A stretch of DNA of 64,000 bases. Source: Emergencia sp. 1XD21-10 (lineage in GTDB: Bacteria; Bacillota; Clostridia; Peptostreptococcales; Anaerovoracaceae). Below the pieces are notes generated by a model. That model worked only from the letters and a program-made list of their open reading frames with translations, had not been told where the DNA came from and searched no databases. Below are positions 53,539-62,412 of the stretch, piece after piece (positions within the stretch are counted from its first letter, which is position 1; every line of letters starts with the position of its first letter). The stretch covers positions 100,849 to 164,848 of the forward strand of contig NZ_QWEQ01000012.1 of assembly GCF_009936045.1 (NCBI RefSeq), given 5' to 3'. The position numbers and the translations under genes are program-made.

Positions 53539-54452
53539 TAAAGAAAACACGCATGTCTATTGTTATCAGCCATCTGCTGCTTTTTGCGCTCATCGTAACG
53601 ATATTACTTCCTGCCCAAAAGGCAACGGAAAGCTATGTTTCTTTTTTGTGCGCGGCGGCATTGATGGAGGGATATTATCTTTACAGGCTGGTCCGTTTTC
53701 CGAATAAGAGAGATTCGGCGTCGGACATTATTTCCATTTTATGGGCACTGTTTCTGATTTGGGAAATCATGGTGACTAAGTTGAATCTTTGTCATCCCGT
53801 ATTGATTCCGGCACCAGAAAACGTGTTCCATGCTTTTCGGACGGACTATTTGGAAATAGGAGTAGGAATCCTTTCTTCTATGGAAATTCTTCTGCTCGGT
53901 GTGCTGGTAGGACTTGCCTGTGGCACGCTTTTGGGACTGATTTGCGGCTGGCATAAGCGGCTGAAAGAAGTGTTTTACCCAATTGCGAATGTGCTGGCAC
54001 CGATTCCATCGGTAGTCTTTGCTCCTTATGTCATTGCACTTATGCCCAGCTTTCGCAGTGCCTCTGTGGTGGTTATTATTCTTGGAATTTTTTGGCCAAC
54101 CTTTTTAAAGACGATTATTTCTGTGGAATCAATCGACAAAAATATTATCGATTCGGCGAGGTCATTGGAACTTAAAAGCTTTTCCATGATTTTCGAAATC
54201 CTGTTGCCTTACTCTATTCCGGGTATTGTCAAAGGACTTCGGGTCACCATGACGACAGCAGTGATGATGCTGACCTTTGCTGAGATGATGGGCTCCACTG
54301 TAGGAATGGGTTATTACATTGTAAATTATAACACTTACGGAAATTACACAAAGGTTATTGCCGGTATCATGGTGGTGGCTTTTGTGGTAACTTTGCTCTC
54401 TGCCTTGGTGACATGGATTCAGAAAAAAGTTGTCAGGTGGCAGAGCGTATAA
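53535..54452 (+). CDS. ABC transporter permease (SsuC-like)
   Basis: The protein has 305 residues from the ATG at 53535, with AGGTGG 7 bases upstream; the GTG at 53526 is less likely. Six or more membrane helices surround the coupling segment EAA-like loop SARSLELKSFSMIFEILLPYSIPGIVKGL (read as 218-246). The N-terminus has two extra helices relative to the short SsuC form. It completes the import system. Confidence 0.88.
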   Translation: MIKKTRMSIVISHLLLFALIVTILLPAQKATESYVSFLCAAALMEGYYLYRLVRFPNKRDSASDIISILWALFLIWEIMVTKLNLCHPVLIPAPENVFHAFRTDYLEIGVGILSSMEILLLGVLVGLACGTLLGLICGWHKRLKEVFYPIANVLAPIPSVVFAPYVIALMPSFRSASVVVIILGIFWPTFLKTIISVESIDKNIIDSARSLELKSFSMIFEILLPYSIPGIVKGLRVTMTTAVMMLTFAEMMGSTVGMGYYIVNYNTYGNYTKVIAGIMVVAFVVTLLSALVTWIQKKVVRWQSV

Positions 54453-54473
54453 GATTTGAAAAATGGTTAGAAA

Positions 54474-54512
54474 AAAAATCTGGACTTTTTGAAAAAAAGT
54501 CCGGATTTTTTT
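54474..54512 (+). terminator. Terminator of the ABC importer operon
   Basis: AAAAATCTGGACTTTTT (54474-54490) and AAAAGTCCGGATTTTT (54495-54510) pair with one G-U, followed by TT. Both flanks are A/T-rich, so it could work on both strands. Confidence 0.85.
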
Positions 54513-54601
54513 ATTATATAACGACCATATAACAAAAAACTAACCGGCGATGTTTATAATAGAGGTATAAATTATAAGAAAAAAGTAAAGGAGCGACCAA
54601 A

Positions 54602-55321
54602 ATGGTATTTAATAGTGGACTAAAAAAACTTTTTTGCGCTGCCGCCCTTTTGTTTATGTTTGTAATAGCGGGGACGGTTGTTTTCGCAGATGACAGTATT
54701 GAGGGACTCTATGGTTCTTATGATGCTTATGACCCATATGATTCTTATGGCAGTGTGGAATCACCGGGCGTTGTAACACCAGATCCAGAAGAACCGGGTG
54801 TAACGCCAGAGCAGCCAGATAAACCAACTGTAACGCCTGATCCAGAAGAACCAGGTGTTACACCAGAGCAGCCGGATGAACCAACTGTAACACCTGATCC
54901 AGAAAAACCGGGTGTAACGCCGGAACCGGAGCAGCCGAAGCCAGTGGAGCCGACTCCAGTGCCAACACCGGAGCAGCCTGGACCAAGTGAGCCGGGCACA
55001 ACACCGGAACTTCCGGATTTAGATGATACAGATGGCGCGGATACGTCTGTAGATATTGATGATGAAGAGCCGCCTCTTGCAGGTTTACCGGAAGAAGAGC
55101 CACCGCTTGCAGATTTGCCGGAAGAAGAGCCGCCTCTTGCGGATACGCCAGATACGCCGGATGAGCCGATGACAGATATTTCCGATGCTGATGTACCCCT
55201 TTCTGACATTCCAACGACTGGAGACAACAGCAGCTTAATTTTGTGGGCAGGATTATTACTGTTTGCGACAGGTGGCGCTGCAGTAACAGCAGTAAGCCTG
55301 AAAAGAAAAAACAGAGTATAA
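54602..55321 (+). CDS. Wall-anchored proline-rich surface protein
   Basis: The protein has 239 residues. The signal peptide (FCAAALLFMFVIAGTVVFAD) is nearly that of the protein at 57766. A short YDPYDSYGS segment is followed by repeats of VTPDPEEPGVTPEQPD (three copies, about 62-115) and by EEEPPLADLP units (about 155-180). The C-terminus has IPTTGDNSS, a hydrophobic helix and KRKNRV, a sortase anchor. No globular domain remains, so the protein is probably a rod or spacer in the wall. Confidence 0.8.
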   Translation: MVFNSGLKKLFCAAALLFMFVIAGTVVFADDSIEGLYGSYDAYDPYDSYGSVESPGVVTPDPEEPGVTPEQPDKPTVTPDPEEPGVTPEQPDEPTVTPDPEKPGVTPEPEQPKPVEPTPVPTPEQPGPSEPGTTPELPDLDDTDGADTSVDIDDEEPPLAGLPEEEPPLADLPEEEPPLADTPDTPDEPMTDISDADVPLSDIPTTGDNSSLILWAGLLLFATGGAAVTAVSLKRKNRV

Positions 55322-55366
55322 AAGTCGAAGAACAATCAAAAGTGTGTAATTTAGATATTTAGCGGG

Positions 55367-55409
55367 TACAGCCGGGGATCTTACAAGAAGAGTAAGACGC
55401 CCGGCTGTA
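55367..55409 (+). terminator. Hairpin after the proline-rich protein gene
   Basis: TACAGCCGGG (55367-55376) pairs with CCCGGCTGTA (55400-55409); inside, TCTTAC and GTAAGA also pair. The T tail is poor. Confidence 0.55.
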
Positions 55410-55609
55410 TTCGTTAAGAGAGAAAGAAACACGAGGAAGAGGGAAAATAATTATCTTGAAAGCCATGTTGCCTTATGATAAAATATATTAGATTGAGGAT
55501 TAGATTTGAGTTTTGGGATATTTTTTAGGCGCACTTATATGCAGTTTGTATAGAGGAAGAAAGAGTACGCTTTTTTTGCATGCATATTATAATTCAGGGA
55601 GGAGAAAAG

Positions 55610-56965
55610 ATGGGCAATAGTTTAGAAGAAAAATGCAGCAGTTGGATGGAGCATGTAACTTTGCTCCTTTTGTTTCTCGCTTTCTTTATTCTGACCCTTT
55701 GTCAAACCGGCACTGTTTTAGTGATAGGACTTGTGGGTATCATTTTATGTATGACGGGTATGATGCAGCCTGCAGCGAAGGTAGATTTGTGGATCTTGCT
55801 GCCATTGATTTTTTATAATGTGATGAGTGCCTGTTCATCCTATGCGGTTTATGGGAATTTTGTTAAAGGGTTTGCATCGACTCAGTCGATTTTTCCAGTG
55901 ATGCTTTTGCTGCTTTCATATTTATCCGCAGAAGAAAGAGTTCTTTTAAAACGACTCAGTGTGGTCTGGATGAGCATGATTGCGGCAATGGGAATCCTGC
56001 AGTTTGTGGCAGATGCATTGCAGGGGGACGCCGGCAGACTTGGTGGAGTCTTTGGGAATCCCAATGCGCTTGGGACATTTCTCATCATAGGCTGGTTTGC
56101 GGCTATCAGTTGTAAAGAGGACAAAAAAACTGATGAGGGGGGGTGGAACCGTGTCTTTTCTTACGCGGAACCGCTTCTGCTGATTGCCCTTGCGCTGACC
56201 CTTTCAATGGGATCTTTTCTGTCTATGGCAATCGGACTTTTGGTTATGATAGTCTTGCGGAGATACACCATGAATGAGATTGCCTCGCTTTTTGCCAGAG
56301 TTGGATTCGGTGTGGGAACAGGATTACTTCTTTATATCGCAGGGGACAAAACCAACGCGCCGTGGGTCTGTGCGGTCATGTTTATTTATTGTCTCATCGC
56401 CATAGTGATGTGGAGCCGATTAGAGCGGTTTTTAAATGAAAGTCCATTGACTTCGTTTTTTATGGTAGGCGTCGGCACATTGGGTGCACTGGGTGCAATT
56501 CTGTTAAGACCTAACGCTACTGCAACTTTTGCAGAACGGATTGGTATGATGCGAAATGGTTTAGGATATTTTTTTGTAAATCCTATCCTGGGTGTGGGAC
56601 CGCAGCAGTGGCGGATTCTTAATCTGCAGGACAGCGATAAGTACTTTAACACCTGGCATATCCACAATATTTTTATTCATGTGGGCGTAGAGCTGGGGTT
56701 AGTGGCGCTGGCAATGCTGCTGATTATTGTACTGCGGCACTACAAGAAAAAAGAGAGTGCAGCACAGAGGAGCGGTTTCACAGCAGCGCTGGTGCACAGC
56801 TTTATGGATACGACATTCCTTTATGTGGCGGCGGTGCCGTTTGTTATGTTGACAACAGAGGATGATGAAGCGAAAAAGCAGGTAATCAGTGAAAAGGTAA
56901 CAAGACTAATTTTTGGCAGTTTTGCGCTGTATTTTGCATATAATGTATATTGCTGTGTGGTATAG
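55610..56965 (+). CDS. O-antigen ligase-like (Wzy_C) membrane protein
   Basis: The protein has 451 residues from the ATG at 55610, with GGGAGG 7 bases upstream. About eleven membrane helices are visible. The periplasmic/outside loop near 335-370 (FVNPILGVGPQQWRI, then WHIHNIFIHVGVELGL) carries the Wzy_C motif with conserved His and Arg expected of O-antigen ligases or polymerases. In a Gram-positive it may ligate or polymerise wall glycans. A G7 tract at 56137-56143 could cause slippage. It sits with a wall amidase and two wall proteins. Confidence 0.78.
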   Translation: MGNSLEEKCSSWMEHVTLLLLFLAFFILTLCQTGTVLVIGLVGIILCMTGMMQPAAKVDLWILLPLIFYNVMSACSSYAVYGNFVKGFASTQSIFPVMLLLLSYLSAEERVLLKRLSVVWMSMIAAMGILQFVADALQGDAGRLGGVFGNPNALGTFLIIGWFAAISCKEDKKTDEGGWNRVFSYAEPLLLIALALTLSMGSFLSMAIGLLVMIVLRRYTMNEIASLFARVGFGVGTGLLLYIAGDKTNAPWVCAVMFIYCLIAIVMWSRLERFLNESPLTSFFMVGVGTLGALGAILLRPNATATFAERIGMMRNGLGYFFVNPILGVGPQQWRILNLQDSDKYFNTWHIHNIFIHVGVELGLVALAMLLIIVLRHYKKKESAAQRSGFTAALVHSFMDTTFLYVAAVPFVMLTTEDDEAKKQVISEKVTRLIFGSFALYFAYNVYCCVV

Positions 56966-56989
56966 GGACTTAGAAGGAGCTCGATTTTC

Positions 56990-57691
56990 ATGGGAAAAAA
57001 GAACATACAAATGAAAAATAAAAAGCGTTATACTGGCGAAAAGATGCTGCTTTTGGGATTTTGTGTCATGGCTTGTTTTGTATTGCTGATGGCGTATCGC
57101 TTCATGTCCAGCATTCCTGATACGGTAGGACGGGAACTTTCTGCAGCAGAAGAGCAGGAAGTAATTGGAAGAAACAGTTCAATGATTGATTATATCTGGC
57201 TGACTGCCAATGCGGATTTTCCGAGAGGCGAGAAAATACAAAAAATTACAATTCATCATATGGCGGGTAACTTTACACTGGAACAGGTAGGAAAAGATTT
57301 TTCTACCAGTGACCGAAAAGCCTCCTCTAACTATGCCATAGACAGCACCGGCAGAGTGGCGCTTTATGTAGAGGAAGGCAACCGTCCATGGAGCTCCAGC
57401 AGCAAGGAAAATGATGATATGGCAGTTACCATTGAGGTCGCTAATGATATCATTGGCGGTGATTGGCATGTCAGCGATGCCGCGTATGAGAAACTTATTG
57501 CGCTGTGTGCAGATATCTGCAGGCGTAATGGGATACAAAAGCTGGTGTATACTGGTGATGCTGCAGGGAACCTGACTTTGCACAAAATGTTTTCAAAAAA
57601 GACGGAGTGCCCGGGCGCATATCTGGAAAGCAAAATGGTCGACATTTCTGATGCGGTGAATCAAAAATTAAGCACATCAGATTCAAAATAG
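56990..57691 (+). CDS. Membrane-anchored N-acetylmuramoyl-L-alanine amidase
   Basis: The protein has 233 residues. A basic start and one helix (about 20-40) anchor it outside. The Amidase_2 domain follows: ITIHHMAG (first Zn His), a Ser/Asn-rich active loop (SNYAIDSTGRVALYVEEGNRPW) and LHKMFSKKTECPG (second Zn His and Cys). It would cut the bond between muramic acid and peptide in peptidoglycan. GGAG precedes the ATG. It follows the O-antigen-ligase-like gene by 24 bases. Confidence 0.85.
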   Translation: MGKKNIQMKNKKRYTGEKMLLLGFCVMACFVLLMAYRFMSSIPDTVGRELSAAEEQEVIGRNSSMIDYIWLTANADFPRGEKIQKITIHHMAGNFTLEQVGKDFSTSDRKASSNYAIDSTGRVALYVEEGNRPWSSSSKENDDMAVTIEVANDIIGGDWHVSDAAYEKLIALCADICRRNGIQKLVYTGDAAGNLTLHKMFSKKTECPGAYLESKMVDISDAVNQKLSTSDSK

Positions 57692-57765
57692 CTCTGGAAA
57701 ATGGAAGCAATTCTTTTTTAGAGCAGTAATAAAATAATAATGAAAGAAGAGGAAGTGATAAAAAG

Positions 57766-58635
57766 ATGCTTTTTAAAAGCAGTGTAAAAAAATTCTTTTG
57801 TTCTGCCGCCCTTCTATTTATGTTTATTTTAGCAGGGACGGTAGTGTTTGCAAACGAGAGTTTTGCAGACGTAAGTGGACCATATTCGCCGTATAATGAA
57901 GGCGGCAGTGATGTGAAAACATATGTTGTCACCTATGAAGACGGCGTGGAAGATGATGAAGTTTTTGAAACACAGGTATATCCGAACCTGAGTTTGGGAG
58001 AAGATACACCTAAATTTGACGGAACTCCGGTTCGCGACGGTTATACTTTTGTCGGATGGGACAAAGAAATCAGCGAAACTGTAACAGGGGATGTCACTTA
58101 TGTAGCAGTCTGGGAACCTGTGAAGACAGTAAAACCGAGACCGCCGGTGATTACTTATACTGTAATTTATACCGATGGTGTAGACGGGGAAGATGTTTTT
58201 ACAGATCAGATTAACTCAAATCTTTATTATGGGGAAACAACCCCGGAATTTAAAGATGGTATTCCAGAAAGGGAGGGATATGTCTTTGCCGGCTGGGATA
58301 TTACAATCAGTGATACTGTGACGGGAAATGTGGTTTATACTGCAACATGGATTCCGAAGGAGCCAGTTGATATCGAGGACGAGGAACCACCGCTTTCTGA
58401 ATATCCGCAGATACCAGATGAGGAACCACCGCTTGCTGATGTACCGGAAATGGAGCCGCCTTTAGCGGATGTGCCAGAGCTGGATCATTCTTCGGCAGGT
58501 GCTGTACCGCAGACTGGTGATGTACCACAGACTGGTGATGGCAGTGGACTGCCTCTTTGGATTGCAGGACTTCTGCTCGCAGGAAGCGGGCTGGCAGCAA
58601 TGTCGGTCTGTCAAAGACGCAAGGGCAGAGAATAG
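57766..58635 (+). CDS. Wall-anchored protein with InlB-type B repeats
   Basis: The protein has 289 residues and a signal peptide (FCSAALLFMFILAGTVVFAN) matching that of the protein at 54602. Two Listeria-Bacteroides (InlB B-repeat) units cover about 45-125 and 128-205; each ends near GYTFVGWDKEISETVTG. EEPPL units (DEEPPLADVP) follow, then VPQTGD twice in a row, a hydrophobic helix and QRRKGRE. This is a sortase substrate; the doubled VPQTGD is unusual. B repeats often mediate adhesion. Confidence 0.85.
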   Translation: MLFKSSVKKFFCSAALLFMFILAGTVVFANESFADVSGPYSPYNEGGSDVKTYVVTYEDGVEDDEVFETQVYPNLSLGEDTPKFDGTPVRDGYTFVGWDKEISETVTGDVTYVAVWEPVKTVKPRPPVITYTVIYTDGVDGEDVFTDQINSNLYYGETTPEFKDGIPEREGYVFAGWDITISDTVTGNVVYTATWIPKEPVDIEDEEPPLSEYPQIPDEEPPLADVPEMEPPLADVPELDHSSAGAVPQTGDVPQTGDGSGLPLWIAGLLLAGSGLAAMSVCQRRKGRE

Positions 58636-58746
58636 CTGCAAGAGGGTGAAGAGATGTGCATAAAATGGAGAGAAATGTCGAGACTGTAAAGACGTGAACG
58701 GTGTAAAACAGAAAGAATACTGGGACGTATCGTTATTACAGTGTGA

Positions 58747-58788
58747 GAGACTGCAGTTTGGTTTAAACCGGGCTGCAGTCTCGTTTTA
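58747..58788 (+). terminator. Terminator of the surface protein cluster
   Basis: GAGACTGCAG (58747-58756) pairs with CTGCAGTCTC (58773-58782), followed by GTTTTAATT. Confidence 0.8.
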
Positions 58789-58950
58789 ATTAGATTGTTT
58801 TGTGGTAAAGCAAAAAATAGAGAGTGTTGTTGGAAATATAACAGGAATCTAACCCGGAGAAATTTGCAGACGATCTGCAGCAGTCAGCAGCAACCCATAC
58901 AGTATTTCTAACTACGGTAAACGCATGAAAAATATTATTAGCCATCTATA

Positions 58951-59130
58951 CTGACAAAATGAGAGCAGCATGCAGGATTTTGTCAGCAAATCGTGAAGAA
59001 CCCCATCTTAATACACCCGAAATCCTGACAGAGCTGACAAAATCAAAAATAATTGTCAGCTCTGTCAGGATTTTTGATAGAAACACAGACAAAACTGACA
59101 AAAATCTAAAAAACTGTCAGCTTTGTCTGT
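58951..59130. repeat. Three tandem hairpins built on CTGACA/TGTCAG
   Basis: Hairpin 1: CTGACAAAAT (58951-58960) and ATTTTGTCAG (58977-58986). Hairpin 2: perfect 21-bp stem between 59020-59040 and 59053-59073, with a 12-base loop. Hairpin 3: 16-bp stem, one mismatch, 59085-59100 with 59115-59130. All three stems share CTGACA(A) and its inverse. The lone open frame across 58959-59216 is a consequence of the repeats and has no ribosome site. The locus lies between the wall-protein cluster and the pantothenate operon. Before and after it (58789-58950 and 59131-59234) I see no gene. Confidence 0.85.
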
Positions 59131-59234
59131 CCCAGAAAATCACTAAACGTTTTTCGTGTATTTGCCGTGTATTTCTAACAAAAAACACTGTACAAACCTG
59201 CGTTAAAATGCTATAGTAAACATGGATGGCATTC

Positions 59235-59363
59235 ATGAACCGAAGCGATACCAATTTTTATCTAAAACAGGAAATGTCTTTGGACTGTATCCGCTTTGAC
59301 GGAACGACACTGGAGGCAGAAGAGCTTAGCGCATATCTACTCCCCGAGAAAATCAGGAGGTGA
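59235..59363 (+). CDS. Possible 42-residue upstream ORF of the pantothenate operon
   Basis: It starts at ATG 59235 and ends 6 bases before the start of the DUF2520 gene, overlapping its ribosome site. The product (MNRSDTNFYLKQ... ending LPEKIRR) has no recognisable domain. No clear ribosome site precedes it. It may couple translation, or be chance. Confidence 0.35.
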   Translation: MNRSDTNFYLKQEMSLDCIRFDGTTLEAEELSAYLLPEKIRR

Positions 59364-59368
59364 TAGGT

Positions 59369-60229
59369 ATGAGAGCAGGTTTTATAGGAGCCGGAAAGGT
59401 CGGCTTCTCACTGGGAAAGTATCTGGCGGAGGGTGGTATATCCCTTAGCGGCTATTACAGCAGAAGCCCCGCGTCCGCCAAAGACGCAGCAGCCTTTACA
59501 GGCAGCAGATACTACGAAACTTTAGCAGATATTGTGAACGACAGTGATACCCTTTTCATTACAGTGCCCGACGGCTGTATCAGTGAGATTTGGGATGACA
59601 TGCGCAGTCTGCCTATTGAAGATAAGAATATTTGTCATTGCAGCGGTTCGATTCCATCGACCGTTTTTTTTAATGCGGAGGATAGGGGGGCCTTCAGGTA
59701 TTCCATTCATCCTCTTTATGCAATCAGCAGCAAGTACGAATCCTACAAAGAACTTCCAAAAGCATATTTTGCTATTGAAGGAAGCCCGGCGAGGCTTGAC
59801 GAGATGAGGCAGTGCTTTGAAACTCTTGGAAACAGGGTGGGAATCATCAGTCCAGAGGGGAAAACCCTTTACCATGCAGCGGCAGTCATGGTCAGCAATC
59901 AGATGATTGCTCTTGCAGATATGGGAGCGCAGCTTTTACAGCGGTGCGGCTTTGAACGGGAAGACGCAGAGAATGCGTTAGCGCCTTTGATACTGGGCAA
60001 TGCGCAGGCGGTGACCTCGTTCGGGGCGGAAAAAGCCCTAACAGGACCTTGCGAGCGAGGAGATGACAAAACCGTGGCGGCGCATATAAAGGCGCTTAAA
60101 GCGGCAGAATCTTTAGACGAGGAGATTTTGCCGGCCTATAGAACGCTGTCGGTAAGACTTGTTAAGATTGCAGAACGAAAAAATCCGAGTAGAGATTACA
60201 GGAAATTGAAAAAGGAGTTAGAACAATGA
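59369..60229 (+). CDS. Rossmann/DUF2520 reductase, candidate ketopantoate reductase
   Basis: The protein has 286 residues from the ATG at 59369, with AGGAGG 8 bases upstream; the GTG at 59360 is inside that site. A Rossmann motif [15 protein letters not shown] opens the protein, ITVPDGCI and [11 protein letters not shown] follow, and a helical DUF2520 domain covers about 125-285 ([20 protein letters not shown]). It overlaps panB as ATGA, and no other ketopantoate reductase (panE) is seen with panB, panC and panD. This suggests it makes pantoate, as the PanG group is reported to do in Francisella. The function is inferred. Confidence 0.72.
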   Translation: MRAGFIGAGKVGFSLGKYLAEGGISLSGYYSRSPASAKDAAAFTGSRYYETLADIVNDSDTLFITVPDGCISEIWDDMRSLPIEDKNICHCSGSIPSTVFFNAEDRGAFRYSIHPLYAISSKYESYKELPKAYFAIEGSPARLDEMRQCFETLGNRVGIISPEGKTLYHAAAVMVSNQMIALADMGAQLLQRCGFEREDAENALAPLILGNAQAVTSFGAEKALTGPCERGDDKTVAAHIKALKAAESLDEEILPAYRTLSVRLVKIAERKNPSRDYRKLKKELEQ

Positions 60230-61053
60230 AAAACACGGTGGCAACATTAAAGCAGCAGAAACTGGACGGAGATAAAATCACTATGCTGACAGCATACGAT
60301 TATTCTACCGCAAAACTGATGGATGAGGTCGGTGTAAATACTATTTTGGTAGGAGATTCCCTGGGCATGACTATGCTGGGATATGAGGACACACTGTCTG
60401 TAACCATGGAGGATATGATACACCACACTGCGGCGGTTGCAAGAGGAACTAAGAACGCACTGGTAGTTGGGGACATGCCTTTTATGAGTTACCAGACTTC
60501 CGTCTATGATGCAGTGGTTAATGCCGGCAGACTGATGAAAGAAGGCAGATGTCAGGCTGTAAAGCTGGAAGGCGGCGCAGCGGTTTGCCCGCAGATTAAG
60601 GCTATTGTAGAGGCATCTATTCCAGTGGTTGCCCATATCGGTTTGACCCCGCAGTCTGTCAATGCTTTTGGCGGATTTAAGGTGCAGGGAAAGAGCGAAG
60701 AGGCAGCAAAGAAGCTGATTGAAGAGGCGAAGGCTGTTGAAGAAGCAGGCGCTTTTGCAGTAGTGCTGGAATGCGTTCCGGGTAAGCTGGCAAAGATTAT
60801 CAGTGAGACTATTTCTATTCCGACCATCGGTATTGGCGCAGGAAATGGCTGTGACGGACAGGTTCTTGTATATCAGGATATGCTGGCAATTTTCTCCGAC
60901 TTTAAGCCAAAGTTTGTAAAGCGTTTTGCTGATGTTGGCGCAGCTATGAGGGAAGGCATTGCAGGCTATATCGAAGAAGTCAAGGCAGGTACGTTCCCGG
61001 CGGAAGAACATACTTTTAAAATTTCTGATGATGTAATAAATAAATTGTACTAA
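60226..61053 (+). CDS. panB: 3-methyl-2-oxobutanoate hydroxymethyltransferase
   Basis: This 275-residue enzyme adds a hydroxymethyl group from 5,10-methylene-THF to 2-oxoisovalerate, giving ketopantoate. Motifs: [19 protein letters not shown] (about 20), [12 protein letters not shown] (about 42), GDMPFMSYQ (about 82), KLEGGA (about 113), [19 protein letters not shown] (about 136) and ECVPGKLAK plus [15 protein letters not shown]. Complete. It overlaps the reductase and precedes panC by 19 bases. Confidence 0.96.
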   Translation: MKNTVATLKQQKLDGDKITMLTAYDYSTAKLMDEVGVNTILVGDSLGMTMLGYEDTLSVTMEDMIHHTAAVARGTKNALVVGDMPFMSYQTSVYDAVVNAGRLMKEGRCQAVKLEGGAAVCPQIKAIVEASIPVVAHIGLTPQSVNAFGGFKVQGKSEEAAKKLIEEAKAVEEAGAFAVVLECVPGKLAKIISETISIPTIGIGAGNGCDGQVLVYQDMLAIFSDFKPKFVKRFADVGAAMREGIAGYIEEVKAGTFPAEEHTFKISDDVINKLY

Positions 61054-61072
61054 AAAATAGGGAGCAAAGAGA

Positions 61073-61918
61073 ATGAAAATCGTAAAAACCATAGAAGAAG
61101 TCAGAACGGCCGTCAAGGCTTGGAAAGCAGAGGGGCTTACCGTAGGACTGGTGCCTACCATGGGCTTTCTCCATGAAGGGCACGAAAGTTTAATTCTTCG
61201 TGCGGCAGCAGAAAACGATAGAGTTGTTGTCAGCGATTTTATCAATCCGACTCAGTTCGGACCAGGCGAAGATTTGGAAAGCTATCCGAGAGATTTGAAT
61301 AGAGACGCAGCCTTGTGCGAAAACGCAGGAGCAGCCCTTTTGTTCAATCCGGAACCTTCCGAAATGTATGCGGACGACGCCTGCACCTTTGTGGACATGC
61401 GCGCCCTCACAGGAGAGCTTTGTGGAAAGTCCAGACCGATTCATTTCAGCGGCGTGTGCACGGTGGTTTCCAAACTTTTCAACATCGTGACGCCGGATAG
61501 AGCATACTTCGGACAGAAGGATGCGCAGCAGCTTTCCGTTATTCGCCGCATGGTGCGCGATTTGAACTTTGGCATTGAAATTGTCGGCTGCCCGATTATT
61601 CGTGAAGCGGACGGTCTTGCAAAGAGTTCCAGAAATACTTATCTGAACGCGGAAGAACGCAAGGCGGCACTGGTGCTTTCACGGGCGGTAAAGCTGGGAA
61701 GCGAAATGGCAGAGAGCGGTGAGAAATCTGCTGACGCTATCGTTTCCGCCATGAAAAAGGTCATCGAGGCAGAACCTATGGCAAAGATTGACTATGTACA
61801 GGCTGTAGACGCAGTTTCTGTGGAACCGATTACTGAGATGAAGCCGCCGGTGCTGGTAGCTATGGCAGTCTATATAGGAAAGACCAGACTCATCGACAAC
61901 TTTATTTACGAAGGCTAA
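61073..61918 (+). CDS. panC: Pantothenate synthetase
   Basis: The protein has 281 residues and joins pantoate and beta-alanine with ATP. Motifs: [15 protein letters not shown] (about 25, HIGH-like), [18 protein letters not shown] (about 62), [16 protein letters not shown] (about 145) and KSSRNTYL (about 182, KMSKS-like). Length is typical. GGGAGC precedes the ATG. It follows panB with little space. Confidence 0.96.
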   Translation: MKIVKTIEEVRTAVKAWKAEGLTVGLVPTMGFLHEGHESLILRAAAENDRVVVSDFINPTQFGPGEDLESYPRDLNRDAALCENAGAALLFNPEPSEMYADDACTFVDMRALTGELCGKSRPIHFSGVCTVVSKLFNIVTPDRAYFGQKDAQQLSVIRRMVRDLNFGIEIVGCPIIREADGLAKSSRNTYLNAEERKAALVLSRAVKLGSEMAESGEKSADAIVSAMKKVIEAEPMAKIDYVQAVDAVSVEPITEMKPPVLVAMAVYIGKTRLIDNFIYEG

Positions 61919-61929
61919 GGGGGAAAATC

Positions 61930-62322
61930 ATGTACATCGAGATGTTAAAAGGAAAAATTCATCGTGCAACGGTGACGCAGGCTGAACTTGACTATGTGGG
62001 CAGCATTACTGTGGATGTAGAGCTTCTTAAAGCTTCCGGCATTTTGGAATACGAAAAAGTGCAGATTGTGGACATCAACAACGGGGCGCGTTTTGAGACT
62101 TATACCATTGCAGGGGAAGCAGGAAGCGGTATTATCTGTCTTAATGGCGCAGCAGCTCGCTGCGTGCAGAAAGGAGATAAGGTCATCATCATGGCGTATG
62201 CACAGATGACGCCGGAAGAGGCATCGGAAAATCCGCCGAGCGTAATCTTCGTGGACGATGAGAATAAAATCAGTCGTGTCAGCCGCTATGAAAAACATGG
62301 CAGGCTGGAAGATATGGAATAA
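61930..62322 (+). CDS. panD: Aspartate 1-decarboxylase
   Basis: This 130-residue pyruvoyl enzyme makes beta-alanine from aspartate. The self-cleavage site Gly-Ser lies in DYVGSITVD (Ser about 25). [27 protein letters not shown] and YAQMTPEE follow, as in the family. It is the last gene of the operon and is followed by a terminator. AGGGGG precedes the ATG. Confidence 0.96.
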   Translation: MYIEMLKGKIHRATVTQAELDYVGSITVDVELLKASGILEYEKVQIVDINNGARFETYTIAGEAGSGIICLNGAAARCVQKGDKVIIMAYAQMTPEEASENPPSVIFVDDENKISRVSRYEKHGRLEDME

Positions 62323-62333
62323 GGTTGTAGCCG

Positions 62334-62374
62334 CAGCTCTTTGCGAGGGAAGATTCTTGCAGAGGGCTGTTTTA
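62334..62374 (+). terminator. Terminator of the pantothenate operon
   Basis: CAGCTCTTTGC (62334-62344) pairs with GCAGAGGGCTG (62359-62369), with two G-U pairs, followed by TTTTATT. Confidence 0.7.
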
Positions 62375-62412
62375 TTGTCTGAGGATAACAATGTTTGCGG
62401 GCGCGCATCTGA

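Noticed and set aside
58951..59130. CRISPR array
   Set aside because: The repeats are inverted, differ in length and have no regular spacers or cas genes.
58959..59216. 85-codon frame over the triple hairpins
   Set aside because: It lacks a ribosome site and its composition follows the inverted repeats.
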